Source: Nostoc sp. FACHB-280 (GTDB lineage Bacteria; Cyanobacteriota; Cyanobacteriia; Cyanobacteriales; Nostocaceae). Taken from it: DNA of 64,000 nt. The stretch lies in the NCBI RefSeq assembly GCF_014697615.1, contig NZ_JACJSD010000012.1, forward strand, positions 119,067 through 183,066. The letters run 5' to 3'. The notes beneath the pieces were generated by a model. That model ran no database searches and had not been told where the DNA came from. It saw only the letters and a list, made by a program, of their open reading frames with translations. This document shows, piece by piece, positions 19,425 through 27,059 of this stretch. A program made the translations under genes and the position numbers. Positions within the stretch are counted from its first letter, which is position 1, and each line of letters opens with the position of its first letter.

Positions 19425-21751
19425 GATTTCCCTCCCAAATGCCGCTTTAAACCAGTTTTAATCACGTATGTAATCGCCAAACCAAATACTGATGGTATCA
19501 CTGGGAGACAAAGACCGTTTAAGAAGAAGCCAAAACACAGAGTCACAAGGATAACACTGGCGATCGCAGCTAAAACTCGACTATATAAAACCGAGTCAAA
19601 TCTCCAAACACATAAACCCCCAATGAGTGACCAAATCCAAATCCAAATCGCATCCCAACCCTGGTGCCAAAACCGGAGTAAGGGGCGTTCTTGTTGAGCA
19701 ACACTGAGCATTTGACTCACCATTTGGGCGTGAATGACGATACCGGACATTTTTTTGTCAACTTCTTTACCAAAGGGTGTAAAAAAGCGATCGCCAATCG
19801 AGGGCGCTGTGACACCAATCAAAATAATCCGATCTTTCACCCATTGGGGCGGCAAATTATTGTTGAGAACTGCGGCTAAGGTAACTTCCCTGGCGACTTT
19901 TTGCGCTGAACGGTAATTGAGTAAAACTTGATGACCACGCGGATCAATGTTGTGATAAAAACCAGTATGATTTTCCAAAGGCTGAAAAACAGTAGAGCCA
20001 AGCTGCAAATTACCCTCTGATGTGGCTTGTGGTTTGATGCCCTCAAAATTGAGGTAACGCCAGGCTAATTTGGCACTGAAAGCGTAGGATGACTGACACC
20101 GGGAATTTCCTGGATCTATATGCAACAAAGAACGCCGGATGATGCCATCTGATTCCACTACAAAATCAGTAAAACCCACATTACTTGGCGGACTAGTAGG
20201 GGGAGGCGCAACACCAAATTTATCAGTGTTCGACTCTGGTTTGCCGACTTCGCAAGTTGTTACCAGCCGGGAGTTTTTCGGGATGTGGGCGGCTAGTTCC
20301 CGGTGTCCGGGTTCGACTGGTAAATCGCGGTAAATATCTAAGCCAATAACTCTGGGTTGATAGGACTGGAGTTTCTCTAGTGTTTGCAAAATTACGTGAT
20401 CGCTCAGAGGATACCGCCCTTGCTCTTGAATATCTTGTTCTGTAACTTTGACAATCAAAAGACGCTCATCAATTCCACCATCTGGTTGTAAGCGCATAAA
20501 TAAATCAAAAGCCCACAATTCTAGCGGCTGGAGTCCACCTAAAAACCGCAATGTCATAATTAAGCCAGTCGTCAGTAAACTCCGTACCAAGATATCTGGC
20601 AAATCTTTCCAGTCTAGCGGTTGGCGGTAATTAGGACGGCTGATCGGCCGCAAATCTTTCCAAGTCGGTGTTACTTGGGCGGGGTTTTGGTAAATCATCG
20701 GTAGCCAAGTCGCACCCGGTAAATCCGTAAATTCCTCTAGTCGTTCTTGGGCGCGGCGCACAGCAGTATATAAAGTTTGTCCCGCCGCATATTCCTTCAA
20801 GAATTCTTTGAGAAACGATTGAGCAACGATATCGGGGACAATCTCTTGCATAACAATGATCACCGGGACGTGTAAATCAGCTAACTGTTGCGCTAGTCCC
20901 AAACCTTCACAAGAGTTAAAAATGGCAATCTTTAACCCTTTTTCCATCGCTTCCCGAAAAGCGTGTTTAAATTGGTCAGTTTCGATGCTTTCTCTACTAC
21001 TAAGACTAATGCGCCCTCTTTGTTCTACAGTATGACTATGGCCAGCAAAAAAGAAAATATCCCAGCCTTGGGGATTTCGGAGTTGGGTAATTAATTCTCG
21101 CCCTTGGGGTTGATGACAAAAAACTGATTCTGTTTGTGGAAGTTTGGCGATCGCCTGACGATCTACTTCTAAATCTAGGTGTTGATGATCACCAAAAATT
21201 GCCAGCAACCGGACGCGATCGCGTGGCGTTTGCTGTTTCCCAATTTCCCAAGATTCATATTCTATCGGACTATAGCTAACACCAACATTTGGATAACTTG
21301 CTAGTAAATCCCAGGTATGCCAAGGTAACTTCCATAACATTACTTCCTTGGCTTTAATCGCTAACCGCAGAGTATCCGGCTGACTGGCTAACTCTTTACT
21401 CAACCTTTCCCGAATTTTTTGCCAACCGACTTCCCCCGATGCTTGCAACCATTGGTTGAGGTTGGTTTCTACTTGTCTCATTCTTTGCCAACAGTCAGCC
21501 GCAATTTCCTTAGTCGCGCGATTCGTTGGCAAACTTTCCTCAATTTCCCAACCATCATAGCGGGCGAGCGTGGTGAGATCCCGAAAAGATTGTTGCCACA
21601 AAAAATACAAGCCTTCAATCTCAGTATTAGCTCCCAACCTACCTTCAATTTCCCCCACCGGAGAACCGCCATCTTCCCTCAGTTCTAGGGATACTTCAAA
21701 CCCTTGAGCAAAATCTCCCCTACCAATTTTGAGAACTGCTACCCTGCTCAT
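19421..21751 (-). CDS. CHAT-CHASE2 fusion protein (caspase-like domain plus extracellular sensor)
   Basis: The 776-residue protein has a CHAT (caspase-like) domain in its N-terminal half, with the likely catalytic dyad histidine in FFFAGHSHT (H238 or H240) and cysteine C281 in AIFNSCEGLG. A membrane segment near 385-405 follows, then a CHASE2 sensory domain (about 405-690) and two or three C-terminal membrane helices (WIWIWSLIGGLCVW and VILVTLCFGFFLNGLCLPVI). In most CHASE2 proteins the output domain follows the last helix. Here the output lies at the N-terminus and the chain ends soon after the helices. A role as a membrane receptor controlling a cytoplasmic protease is plausible but untested. 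It overlaps the DUF928 gene by 4 bases and follows the DUF1822 gene by 107 bases. Confidence 0.88.
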   Translation of the reverse strand: MSRVAVLKIGRGDFAQGFEVSLELREDGGSPVGEIEGRLGANTEIEGLYFLWQQSFRDLTTLARYDGWEIEESLPTNRATKEIAADCWQRMRQVETNLNQWLQASGEVGWQKIRERLSKELASQPDTLRLAIKAKEVMLWKLPWHTWDLLASYPNVGVSYSPIEYESWEIGKQQTPRDRVRLLAIFGDHQHLDLEVDRQAIAKLPQTESVFCHQPQGRELITQLRNPQGWDIFFFAGHSHTVEQRGRISLSSRESIETDQFKHAFREAMEKGLKIAIFNSCEGLGLAQQLADLHVPVIIVMQEIVPDIVAQSFLKEFLKEYAAGQTLYTAVRRAQERLEEFTDLPGATWLPMIYQNPAQVTPTWKDLRPISRPNYRQPLDWKDLPDILVRSLLTTGLIMTLRFLGGLQPLELWAFDLFMRLQPDGGIDERLLIVKVTEQDIQEQGRYPLSDHVILQTLEKLQSYQPRVIGLDIYRDLPVEPGHRELAAHIPKNSRLVTTCEVGKPESNTDKFGVAPPPTSPPSNVGFTDFVVESDGIIRRSLLHIDPGNSRCQSSYAFSAKLAWRYLNFEGIKPQATSEGNLQLGSTVFQPLENHTGFYHNIDPRGHQVLLNYRSAQKVAREVTLAAVLNNNLPPQWVKDRIILIGVTAPSIGDRFFTPFGKEVDKKMSGIVIHAQMVSQMLSVAQQERPLLRFWHQGWDAIWIWIWSLIGGLCVWRFDSVLYSRVLAAIASVILVTLCFGFFLNGLCLPVIPSVFGLAITYVIKTGLKRHLGGKS

Positions 21752-21858
21752 AAATTTTGTGTCTCATACAAAGGCACAAACAATCACTCACTACTTTAAT
21801 CCAAATATATCTCTCTTCCTTGGCGTACTTGGCGTACTTGGCGTACTTGGCGGTTCGT

Positions 21859-23286
21859 TTAAGCAATAAAAGTCTCACTCACGCTGACTTTATCCAAAGT
21901 TACCTGCACTTGGAATTGAGTTCCAGGCGGGGGACTAAAGCCAAGTTGCAGAATTTTGTCTTTCCCTGTGCCTTGTTCGTCGCTTCTTGTTTCTGCTTGC
22001 AAACGAGTTTCACCGCCAGCAATCACACTCAGAATCAGATGGGGTGGTAGTTGATGTTGCTGGTTGATTGGCTGCACTTGTAGCCGCACTGCGATTTTTG
22101 ATTCTGTTTTGGGACGAATAGTGACAATCAGCGCCATTTGACAACCCGCCAATTGCAAGCCCAAATCAATCAACCGGGCTTTACTAATGCCGGCTTGGGG
22201 ATGATCAGGGGCGATTTTGCCTAAACTTAAAGCTGCTTCCCAACGGGTTTCTTCATCCTGGGCAACTTGTAACAATTCTACCAACGCCGCGATCGCCTCT
22301 GGATGACCCACGCCAATTTGTCCTAACACCCCGGCGGCTTGACAACGTTCTTTTTCAGGGCGATTGGATTTGAGGAGGCGAATTACTGGAGCGATCGCTT
22401 CCACAGAAACTTGCTCTTCCGCACCCCGCACAGCACTGAATTCTGGTGGTGTTAAAACTGACTCTACCGCTTGCCAAATTTCTGCAATTATGCTGTCAGC
22501 CCTTTGTAACCACTGACGCAAGTTGACGACAGCTAAATTCGGCGGTGATAACCGTTGCTGGTAGAGTTTTTGCCGCAACTCTTCATTGACTAGCAATGCT
22601 GCCCATTGTTCAAATGTTACCGCTAATCTAGGGGAGTATAAATCAGGATTACCGATTTGTGTGCATAAATCTGCCACTACTGCTGTAGATAACTGCGGTG
22701 GCGCTGCTGTTTGGGGACGAGAATTTGGTTGGGGCAGGAGGAGCAATTGTGTGATATCTTCCGTCAAGACAGCCTGATTAATATAGTAAGAGCGATCGCC
22801 CTGATCATATATCCCCCGACTCTTCAGTTTTTGATGGCTGACATATCCCCACAACCGCAGCCAAGATTGCTCAGGTTCACCTAAATTAATCTGCACAGCC
22901 AGATAATAATCTTTTCGCCAGCTAGGAATATCAACCCACTCGCCGGGAACAACAAAGTCCTCTAAATCACTCGTTTCACTGGGAATTAAAACTAATCTAA
23001 TTTCACCTAAATCAATAGGAGTTCCATTCACAAATTCCCACAGGGAGTTACAAGTATTGGCGGCAATAATATTATTGATGTTCACATTAGCATCTTCTTC
23101 TGCTAACCAAGCCTCTAACCAAGGCACAAAAGACTTTAAGCACAGATAATTCAGATAAGCTTGACAGCAAGCTGCGGCATTAGTATGAGCTTGAGATTGC
23201 TGCCAAGCTTCTGCTTGCAGTTTTGGTGATAACGGCAAGCATATCTGATTTGGATAAATCGTGGCAATTCTTTGCAAATTCAGCAT
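21859..23286 (-). CDS. DUF1822 family protein with HEAT-like repeats
   Basis: The 475-residue product begins with the DUF1822 signature (ICLPLSPKLQAEAWQQSQ, then AYLNYLCLKSFVPWLEAW), a cyanobacterial domain of unknown function. Around 310-380 it has HEAT or PBS-lyase-like helical repeats (CQAAGVLGQIGVGHPEAIAA, then RWEAALSLGKIAPDHP), which usually bind other proteins. It has no signal peptide or membrane helix. The gene starts 9 bases after the upstream sigma-like gene, so they are probably co-transcribed. Between it and the CHAT-CHASE2 gene lies a TTGGCGTAC triplet repeat (about 21821-21851). Confidence 0.85.
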   Translation of the reverse strand: MLNLQRIATIYPNQICLPLSPKLQAEAWQQSQAHTNAAACCQAYLNYLCLKSFVPWLEAWLAEEDANVNINNIIAANTCNSLWEFVNGTPIDLGEIRLVLIPSETSDLEDFVVPGEWVDIPSWRKDYYLAVQINLGEPEQSWLRLWGYVSHQKLKSRGIYDQGDRSYYINQAVLTEDITQLLLLPQPNSRPQTAAPPQLSTAVVADLCTQIGNPDLYSPRLAVTFEQWAALLVNEELRQKLYQQRLSPPNLAVVNLRQWLQRADSIIAEIWQAVESVLTPPEFSAVRGAEEQVSVEAIAPVIRLLKSNRPEKERCQAAGVLGQIGVGHPEAIAALVELLQVAQDEETRWEAALSLGKIAPDHPQAGISKARLIDLGLQLAGCQMALIVTIRPKTESKIAVRLQVQPINQQHQLPPHLILSVIAGGETRLQAETRSDEQGTGKDKILQLGFSPPPGTQFQVQVTLDKVSVSETFIA

Positions 23287-23295
23287 TTTCCTTCC

Positions 23296-25071
23296 TCAAC
23301 TTCTCTGAATTTCTTGGTAGAGCAAGTTTGTCGATAGCCAATCTTCAATTATTTCCCCAATTTGTTGAATTTCCGTTTCTAAAGAAATACCAAACTTCTG
23401 ATCAATTTTCTGGATAAAAGAACGCTGCAACTGCTGTTTAGCTGTAGTAATTGTTTGAACATCACTATTAGATTTGAGAATTTTTTGAGCATATTTTTGC
23501 CATAAAATTTCTTGGCATGGTGATTCTAATTGGGTAAATGACTTTAATAACTCAGCTTGCATTAAATTTTGATAATAATTTTTCAGCCATGATTTGATAT
23601 AGTTATTTTGCCATTGCTTAAGTATATTTAAAAAATTGCTTTGTAATTCATTTTCAGCTATAATTAGTTTTTGTGTTACTTCTTCTTGAGTAAGAGATTT
23701 ATTCTGAGCAATAATTTTAGTTAGCTCGGCAATATTCAGTTTTTGACCATATTTAAGTTTAATGATTTGTTGTAATTCAGGTTCTAAATCTGCGAGTGCA
23801 GCAATTAATTGAGATGCAAGGGGATTAGCTACTAGATTAAAATTACTAAATTTCTCAGTTAAAAATGTTTTGACATAAGTTGCCGGATCAAATTGTTCAC
23901 TGGTTAACTCCTGAAACTTTTCTAATAATGGCGTTTCTATATACTTGGAAATATAGCGCGAGACAGTTCCTTGATGGACGTTCATTCTACTAGCAAACTG
24001 TTCTTGAGTTAGCAGCGCCAAGCGATGGGGATAGCATAAAGGCATCACAGCCTGACGGTAAGGTATGGGAATTTGACTGCGAATTTTAGCTAAATTCTGC
24101 TCAATCAGTTCAAGTTCGCTACGTAAAATCAAGTCTACTGCTGCTAAAGATTCTGCGTTTTCTGCTTCTGTCTCTCCGGTTTCCCAAAAGTTGAAACTAG
24201 CTGTATCTGGCTGTTCATTACTGTTAGCATCGTAAGGCACTTCCTTAATTTGCTCCGATTGCTGTAAAGCTTCAATACAGGTATTCATCCATTTTTGAAT
24301 CATGATTGGTGTGATGGCTGCACCAACGGCGACTTGCAAGGGTGCGCCTGGTTGAAATCTCTGAGAGTTGTAATCTTTAGCCGTTTGGACAAAATCTGAA
24401 AATTCTGGTTCTGGCCATTTTCCCCCGCCTTGTCTTTGAGGATGGTAGACGCGGTTGTTTTTGTAAACAGGAATAAAATATTGCCAAGCAAAAAGATATT
24501 GGGAAATTTCTGGTTCCTGTTTACCAGTGCTTTGCAATGCTGCTTTCAGGCGTTCGGCTGCGGTTTGCAATTTTCTGCGACTATTAATATCAACATCGCA
24601 CAACAGATGCCAGGGTGATTCCCAATTGATATGCTCACGAGTGACATTTCTTAGTACCCCTAAGATATAGGTTTTGAGACTTGCACCACTATAGTCATTA
24701 GTTTTGTACTTATTGAGATATTGCTGTAATTTTTCGCGGTTACACAGGTGTTCGTTCGTCAGAGCATATAAATTTTCAGCATAAGCAGCGTAAAACGGCA
24801 AACGACACCAATTGCGCCAAATGAGATAACAGCGATCGCGATCGAAGTAAGCTAATAAGTGCCAGTGAGCTAACTTTTTCTCTGTTTCCGGTTGAGAATC
24901 ATTATTGAGAATTGTGACAAAATAATCCACATAGTCGCCCTCACTCCATTGGGGATGCAACCGCACCAGTTTTTCTATTCTCTCTCGCAAACGATTTTGA
25001 ATTAACCGTTTGAAAGGAGGATAACCACTAGTTTCTGTAAAGTCATACAAAGTCCAGAATTGATCATTCAT
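23296..25071 (-). CDS. Sigma-70-like / HTH regulatory protein
   Basis: This 591-residue protein has a clear helix-turn-helix at about 354-377 (TQEQFASRMNVHQGTVSRYI). Near 428-452 (DLEPELQQIIKLKYGQKLNI) and 514-550 it has segments resembling sigma-70 region 4. The N-terminal half is helical and tryptophan-rich without a clear region 2. I take it as a divergent sigma-70-like factor of the type found beside DUF1822 genes in filamentous cyanobacteria, with moderate certainty. A non-sigma DNA-binding protein is the alternative. It is the first gene of a minus-strand cassette with DUF1822, CHAT-CHASE2 and DUF928 and could set the expression of that cassette or of its targets. Confidence 0.65.
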   Translation of the reverse strand: MNDQFWTLYDFTETSGYPPFKRLIQNRLRERIEKLVRLHPQWSEGDYVDYFVTILNNDSQPETEKKLAHWHLLAYFDRDRCYLIWRNWCRLPFYAAYAENLYALTNEHLCNREKLQQYLNKYKTNDYSGASLKTYILGVLRNVTREHINWESPWHLLCDVDINSRRKLQTAAERLKAALQSTGKQEPEISQYLFAWQYFIPVYKNNRVYHPQRQGGGKWPEPEFSDFVQTAKDYNSQRFQPGAPLQVAVGAAITPIMIQKWMNTCIEALQQSEQIKEVPYDANSNEQPDTASFNFWETGETEAENAESLAAVDLILRSELELIEQNLAKIRSQIPIPYRQAVMPLCYPHRLALLTQEQFASRMNVHQGTVSRYISKYIETPLLEKFQELTSEQFDPATYVKTFLTEKFSNFNLVANPLASQLIAALADLEPELQQIIKLKYGQKLNIAELTKIIAQNKSLTQEEVTQKLIIAENELQSNFLNILKQWQNNYIKSWLKNYYQNLMQAELLKSFTQLESPCQEILWQKYAQKILKSNSDVQTITTAKQQLQRSFIQKIDQKFGISLETEIQQIGEIIEDWLSTNLLYQEIQRS

Positions 25072-25147
25072 TTGCAGAGATTTTCCGCTTAGTGTTTAGT
25101 AGCTTGCTCCTTGAGCGCAAGAAGCTAGTTTAACAGAGCTTTTCAGA

Positions 25148-25389
25148 ACTTACGCACTAGTAACAGAAGACTAAACACAGAAAAGCCAGTGCATTGCTTT
25201 GATTGCCAAAGTCCTAGCAACTAGCACAACACCAAAAAATCATGCGTTGCATAAATGCGGGATGAATTGAGATGTTCAACCAAAATGAAAGATTGATTTT
25301 TCGCGCCTTTGCGCCTTTGCGCGAAACAAAATTCATCCCTTTAATCAGCAACGCCAAAAATCAGAGTTGCAGATGATTTTTGCGTAAGT
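25148..25389. repeat. MITE-like element with perfect ACTTACGCA ends
   Basis: ACTTACGCA (25148-25156) and TGCGTAAGT (25381-25389) are perfect 9-base terminal inverted repeats around 224 bases without a gene. The interior holds a palindromic core with repeated CGCCTTTGCG near 25301-25323. Related ends occur at 15058-15172, at 42742 and as a single end near 18633-18645. Confidence 0.6.
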
Positions 25390-25500
25390 GTTACTTTTTT
25401 ATGAGAACTTGATTTTATTCTTCCATATTATTTTCATGGAAGAAACAACAATTTTGTAATTCAAGCAAAATTGTCACCGTTCAAGGAGTAATAAAATAAT

Positions 25501-25543
25501 GAGGGTAACAGATTTTAGCCAGATGATTTAGCCTGTTACCCTC
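25501..25543 (-). terminator. Rho-independent terminator of the small secreted-protein gene
   Basis: An 11-bp perfect stem (GAGGGTAACAG at 25501-25511 with CTGTTACCCTC at 25533-25543) is followed on the minus strand by ATTATTTTATTAC. It lies about 55 bases past the stop of the gene at 25598-26149 and ends its transcript. Confidence 0.8.
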
Positions 25544-25597
25544 AAATTTATCAGCTTGATAGTGGCTCAAACTTGATTAAATTTTGACACGCACAGT

Positions 25598-26149
25598 CTA
25601 AGGTATAGGTGGAAAAGCAAAGTCGATTCCACTAAATGCTGGGTTTTGTGTGGTGTTGGTTCGCTGTATAGTTACCAGGAATGAGTAAAGTCTGTTCGAG
25701 CCTACACTATGATTGAGATTGACAAATTGAGTTCTATTATCAGTCATGTTGGATATATTGGAACTCCATGTGCTACCTACTCCATTCAAGCCAGCAGAAT
25801 CGCGGTATACAAGCCTGGTTGTGATCTCAGATGCACCCCCGATTCCATCACTATCTCGGTAATAAACTCGATAGGTTGAGATATCGTTATCGTTTGTGAG
25901 ATCAGATATTGTGTTGGCGTTAATTGGCAGTGGACAGTAAAGGGTGACTGTACCAGTAGCAGAGCCATTGAAAACATAAGCTCCGTTCGAGATGACAACT
26001 GACGCATCCCCACTATCACTATTTGGGCGACAAGCGGTAGCAGGGACAGTTGTCGCTAGTATATCCCGATCATTAGCTAACGCAGCACTAGGAACAATTA
26101 AGGATGCGGCAATGGTGGCGGCTGCTAGGAAGTTTTTGGAGATAAACAT
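25598..26149 (-). CDS. Small secreted protein of unknown function
   Basis: The 183-residue protein has a classic Sec signal peptide (MFISKNFLAAATIAASLIVP, with probable cleavage after ALA near residue 25). The mature part is about 158 residues, rich in Asn, Ser and Thr, with three cysteines at most, and looks like a beta-rich extracellular fold. I do not recognise a family. It is divergent from the lanthipeptide precursor gene, and its upstream region contains a 33-base box that recurs in mirror orientation before the precursor. It could therefore be co-regulated with that cluster. It has its own terminator. Confidence 0.78.
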   Translation of the reverse strand: MFISKNFLAAATIAASLIVPSAALANDRDILATTVPATACRPNSDSGDASVVISNGAYVFNGSATGTVTLYCPLPINANTISDLTNDNDISTYRVYYRDSDGIGGASEITTRLVYRDSAGLNGVGSTWSSNISNMTDNRTQFVNLNHSVGSNRLYSFLVTIQRTNTTQNPAFSGIDFAFPPIP

Positions 26150-26642
26150 AAGAAATCCTTTGACTAGTTATTGTTATTTGGGGTTTGAACCCTTTGATTT
26201 GGTTATTGGGATAGGATTTGCTAATTTATGCACTTCCAGCCACTCACAGTTGAAAAAAGCCTTTTGTAAAGGATTGTTAACAAAAAAAATAATCACTACA
26301 ATCCTATCAGGGTAAGAATTTCAGCAATTTTACTAGCTACAAAAACATTTATAACTCAGGGATAAGTACATAAATCAAAAAAGCCTATCCCATTAACTCT
26401 AATGAAAGGGTTCAAACGCAACGATGAAAAGGAAGCGAGTTAAATTCACTGTCGCTCATCACATCGTTAAGTAAACACCCTTTTAATAAGTAAAAAGTAA
26501 GAAGTAAAAAGTAAAAAGATAATCACCATAAATAAATTTAGGTGCTTGTAACAATTATTCTTTTTCTTTCTTTGACTTTTAGCTTTTTACTTGTGTCTTG
26601 TTCATTCAACATTTTACGTCATTTAAATTAAGGAGAAAAATC
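26150..26642. promoter_or_regulatory. Divergent intergenic region with mirrored boxes before the lanthipeptide precursor
   Basis: A box CCTATCCCA(A/T)TAAC...AAAGGGTTCAAAC lies on the minus strand at 26183-26215 and again on the plus strand at 26384-26417. The two copies share about 80 percent of bases and each points towards the gene in its direction, the secreted protein and the lanthipeptide precursor. They may be duplicated promoter or operator modules, or arms of a lost mobile element. A run of TAAAAAGTAA-type short repeats follows near 26490-26520. The precursor has a strong AAGGAG ribosome-binding site just before its ATG. Confidence 0.45.
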
Positions 26643-26885
26643 ATGTCTAACTTTGACATTATTCGTGCTTGGAAAGATGAAGACTACCGCAATAGTTTGA
26701 GTGATGAACAACGTTCTCAATTACCTGAAAACCCAGCAGGTTTGATTGAACTTCCCGATGCAGAATCCAATGCTTTATCCGGGGGCGGTTGTTCAATATT
26801 TACAGGGACTTGTGGACGTGTCTGTGAAAGACTTACACCCCAGTACGGTTGTAAAGGCTGTGATAATGGCGGTTTGACAACCTGA
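26643..26885 (+). CDS. Class II lanthipeptide precursor (mersacidin/lichenicidin type)
   Basis: The ATG at 26643 follows AAGGAG at the right distance; the longer frame from 26598 is not needed. The 80-residue peptide has a leader of the mersacidin/lichenicidin type (IIRAWKDEDYRNSL, then LPENPAGLIELPD) ending in a double glycine in ALSGG. Cleavage there would leave a core of about 32 residues beginning GCSIFTGTCG. The core has five cysteines (2, 9, 13, 22, 25), one serine (3) and five threonines (6, 8, 17, 31, 32), enough for several lanthionine or methyllanthionine rings. The leader should be recognised by the LanM 174 bases downstream and removed by the C39 peptidase domain of the exporter. 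No second precursor gene is visible. Confidence 0.9.
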   Translation: MSNFDIIRAWKDEDYRNSLSDEQRSQLPENPAGLIELPDAESNALSGGGCSIFTGTCGRVCERLTPQYGCKGCDNGGLTT

Positions 26886-26961
26886 TAGTATGAGGCTGAA
26901 TGTGATTGCTTGAGATAAAAATCAGGCGATCGCACTTAGTTTCCGCGCCAAAAACTAACAA

Positions 26962-26989
26962 GATTGGGTAGGCTATGACCTGCCCAATC
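26962..26989 (+). terminator. Hairpin between precursor and LanM, likely attenuator
   Basis: GATTGGGTAGG (26962-26972) and CCTGCCCAATC (26979-26989) form an 11-bp stem with one G-U pair and a 6-nt loop. No strong U-run follows, so it is probably a partial terminator or RNA stabiliser. That would allow much more precursor than modifying enzyme, as is common in lanthipeptide operons. Confidence 0.6.
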
Positions 26990-27059
26990 ATATCTTAATT
27001 AATCCTTCAATTTCTCCCGGTAGAAATATCTTATTTAGTCTTTAATCTCAGGAAAAGTT

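Noticed and set aside
26403..26444. 13-codon micro-ORF (MKGFKRNDEKEAS) in the region before the lanthipeptide precursor
   Set aside because: It has no ribosome-binding site and overlaps the mirrored box, so it is most likely chance.
26598..26642. Longer N-terminus for the lanthipeptide precursor
   Set aside because: The added residues are basic and unlike mersacidin-type leaders, and a strong AAGGAG site precedes the internal ATG at 26643.
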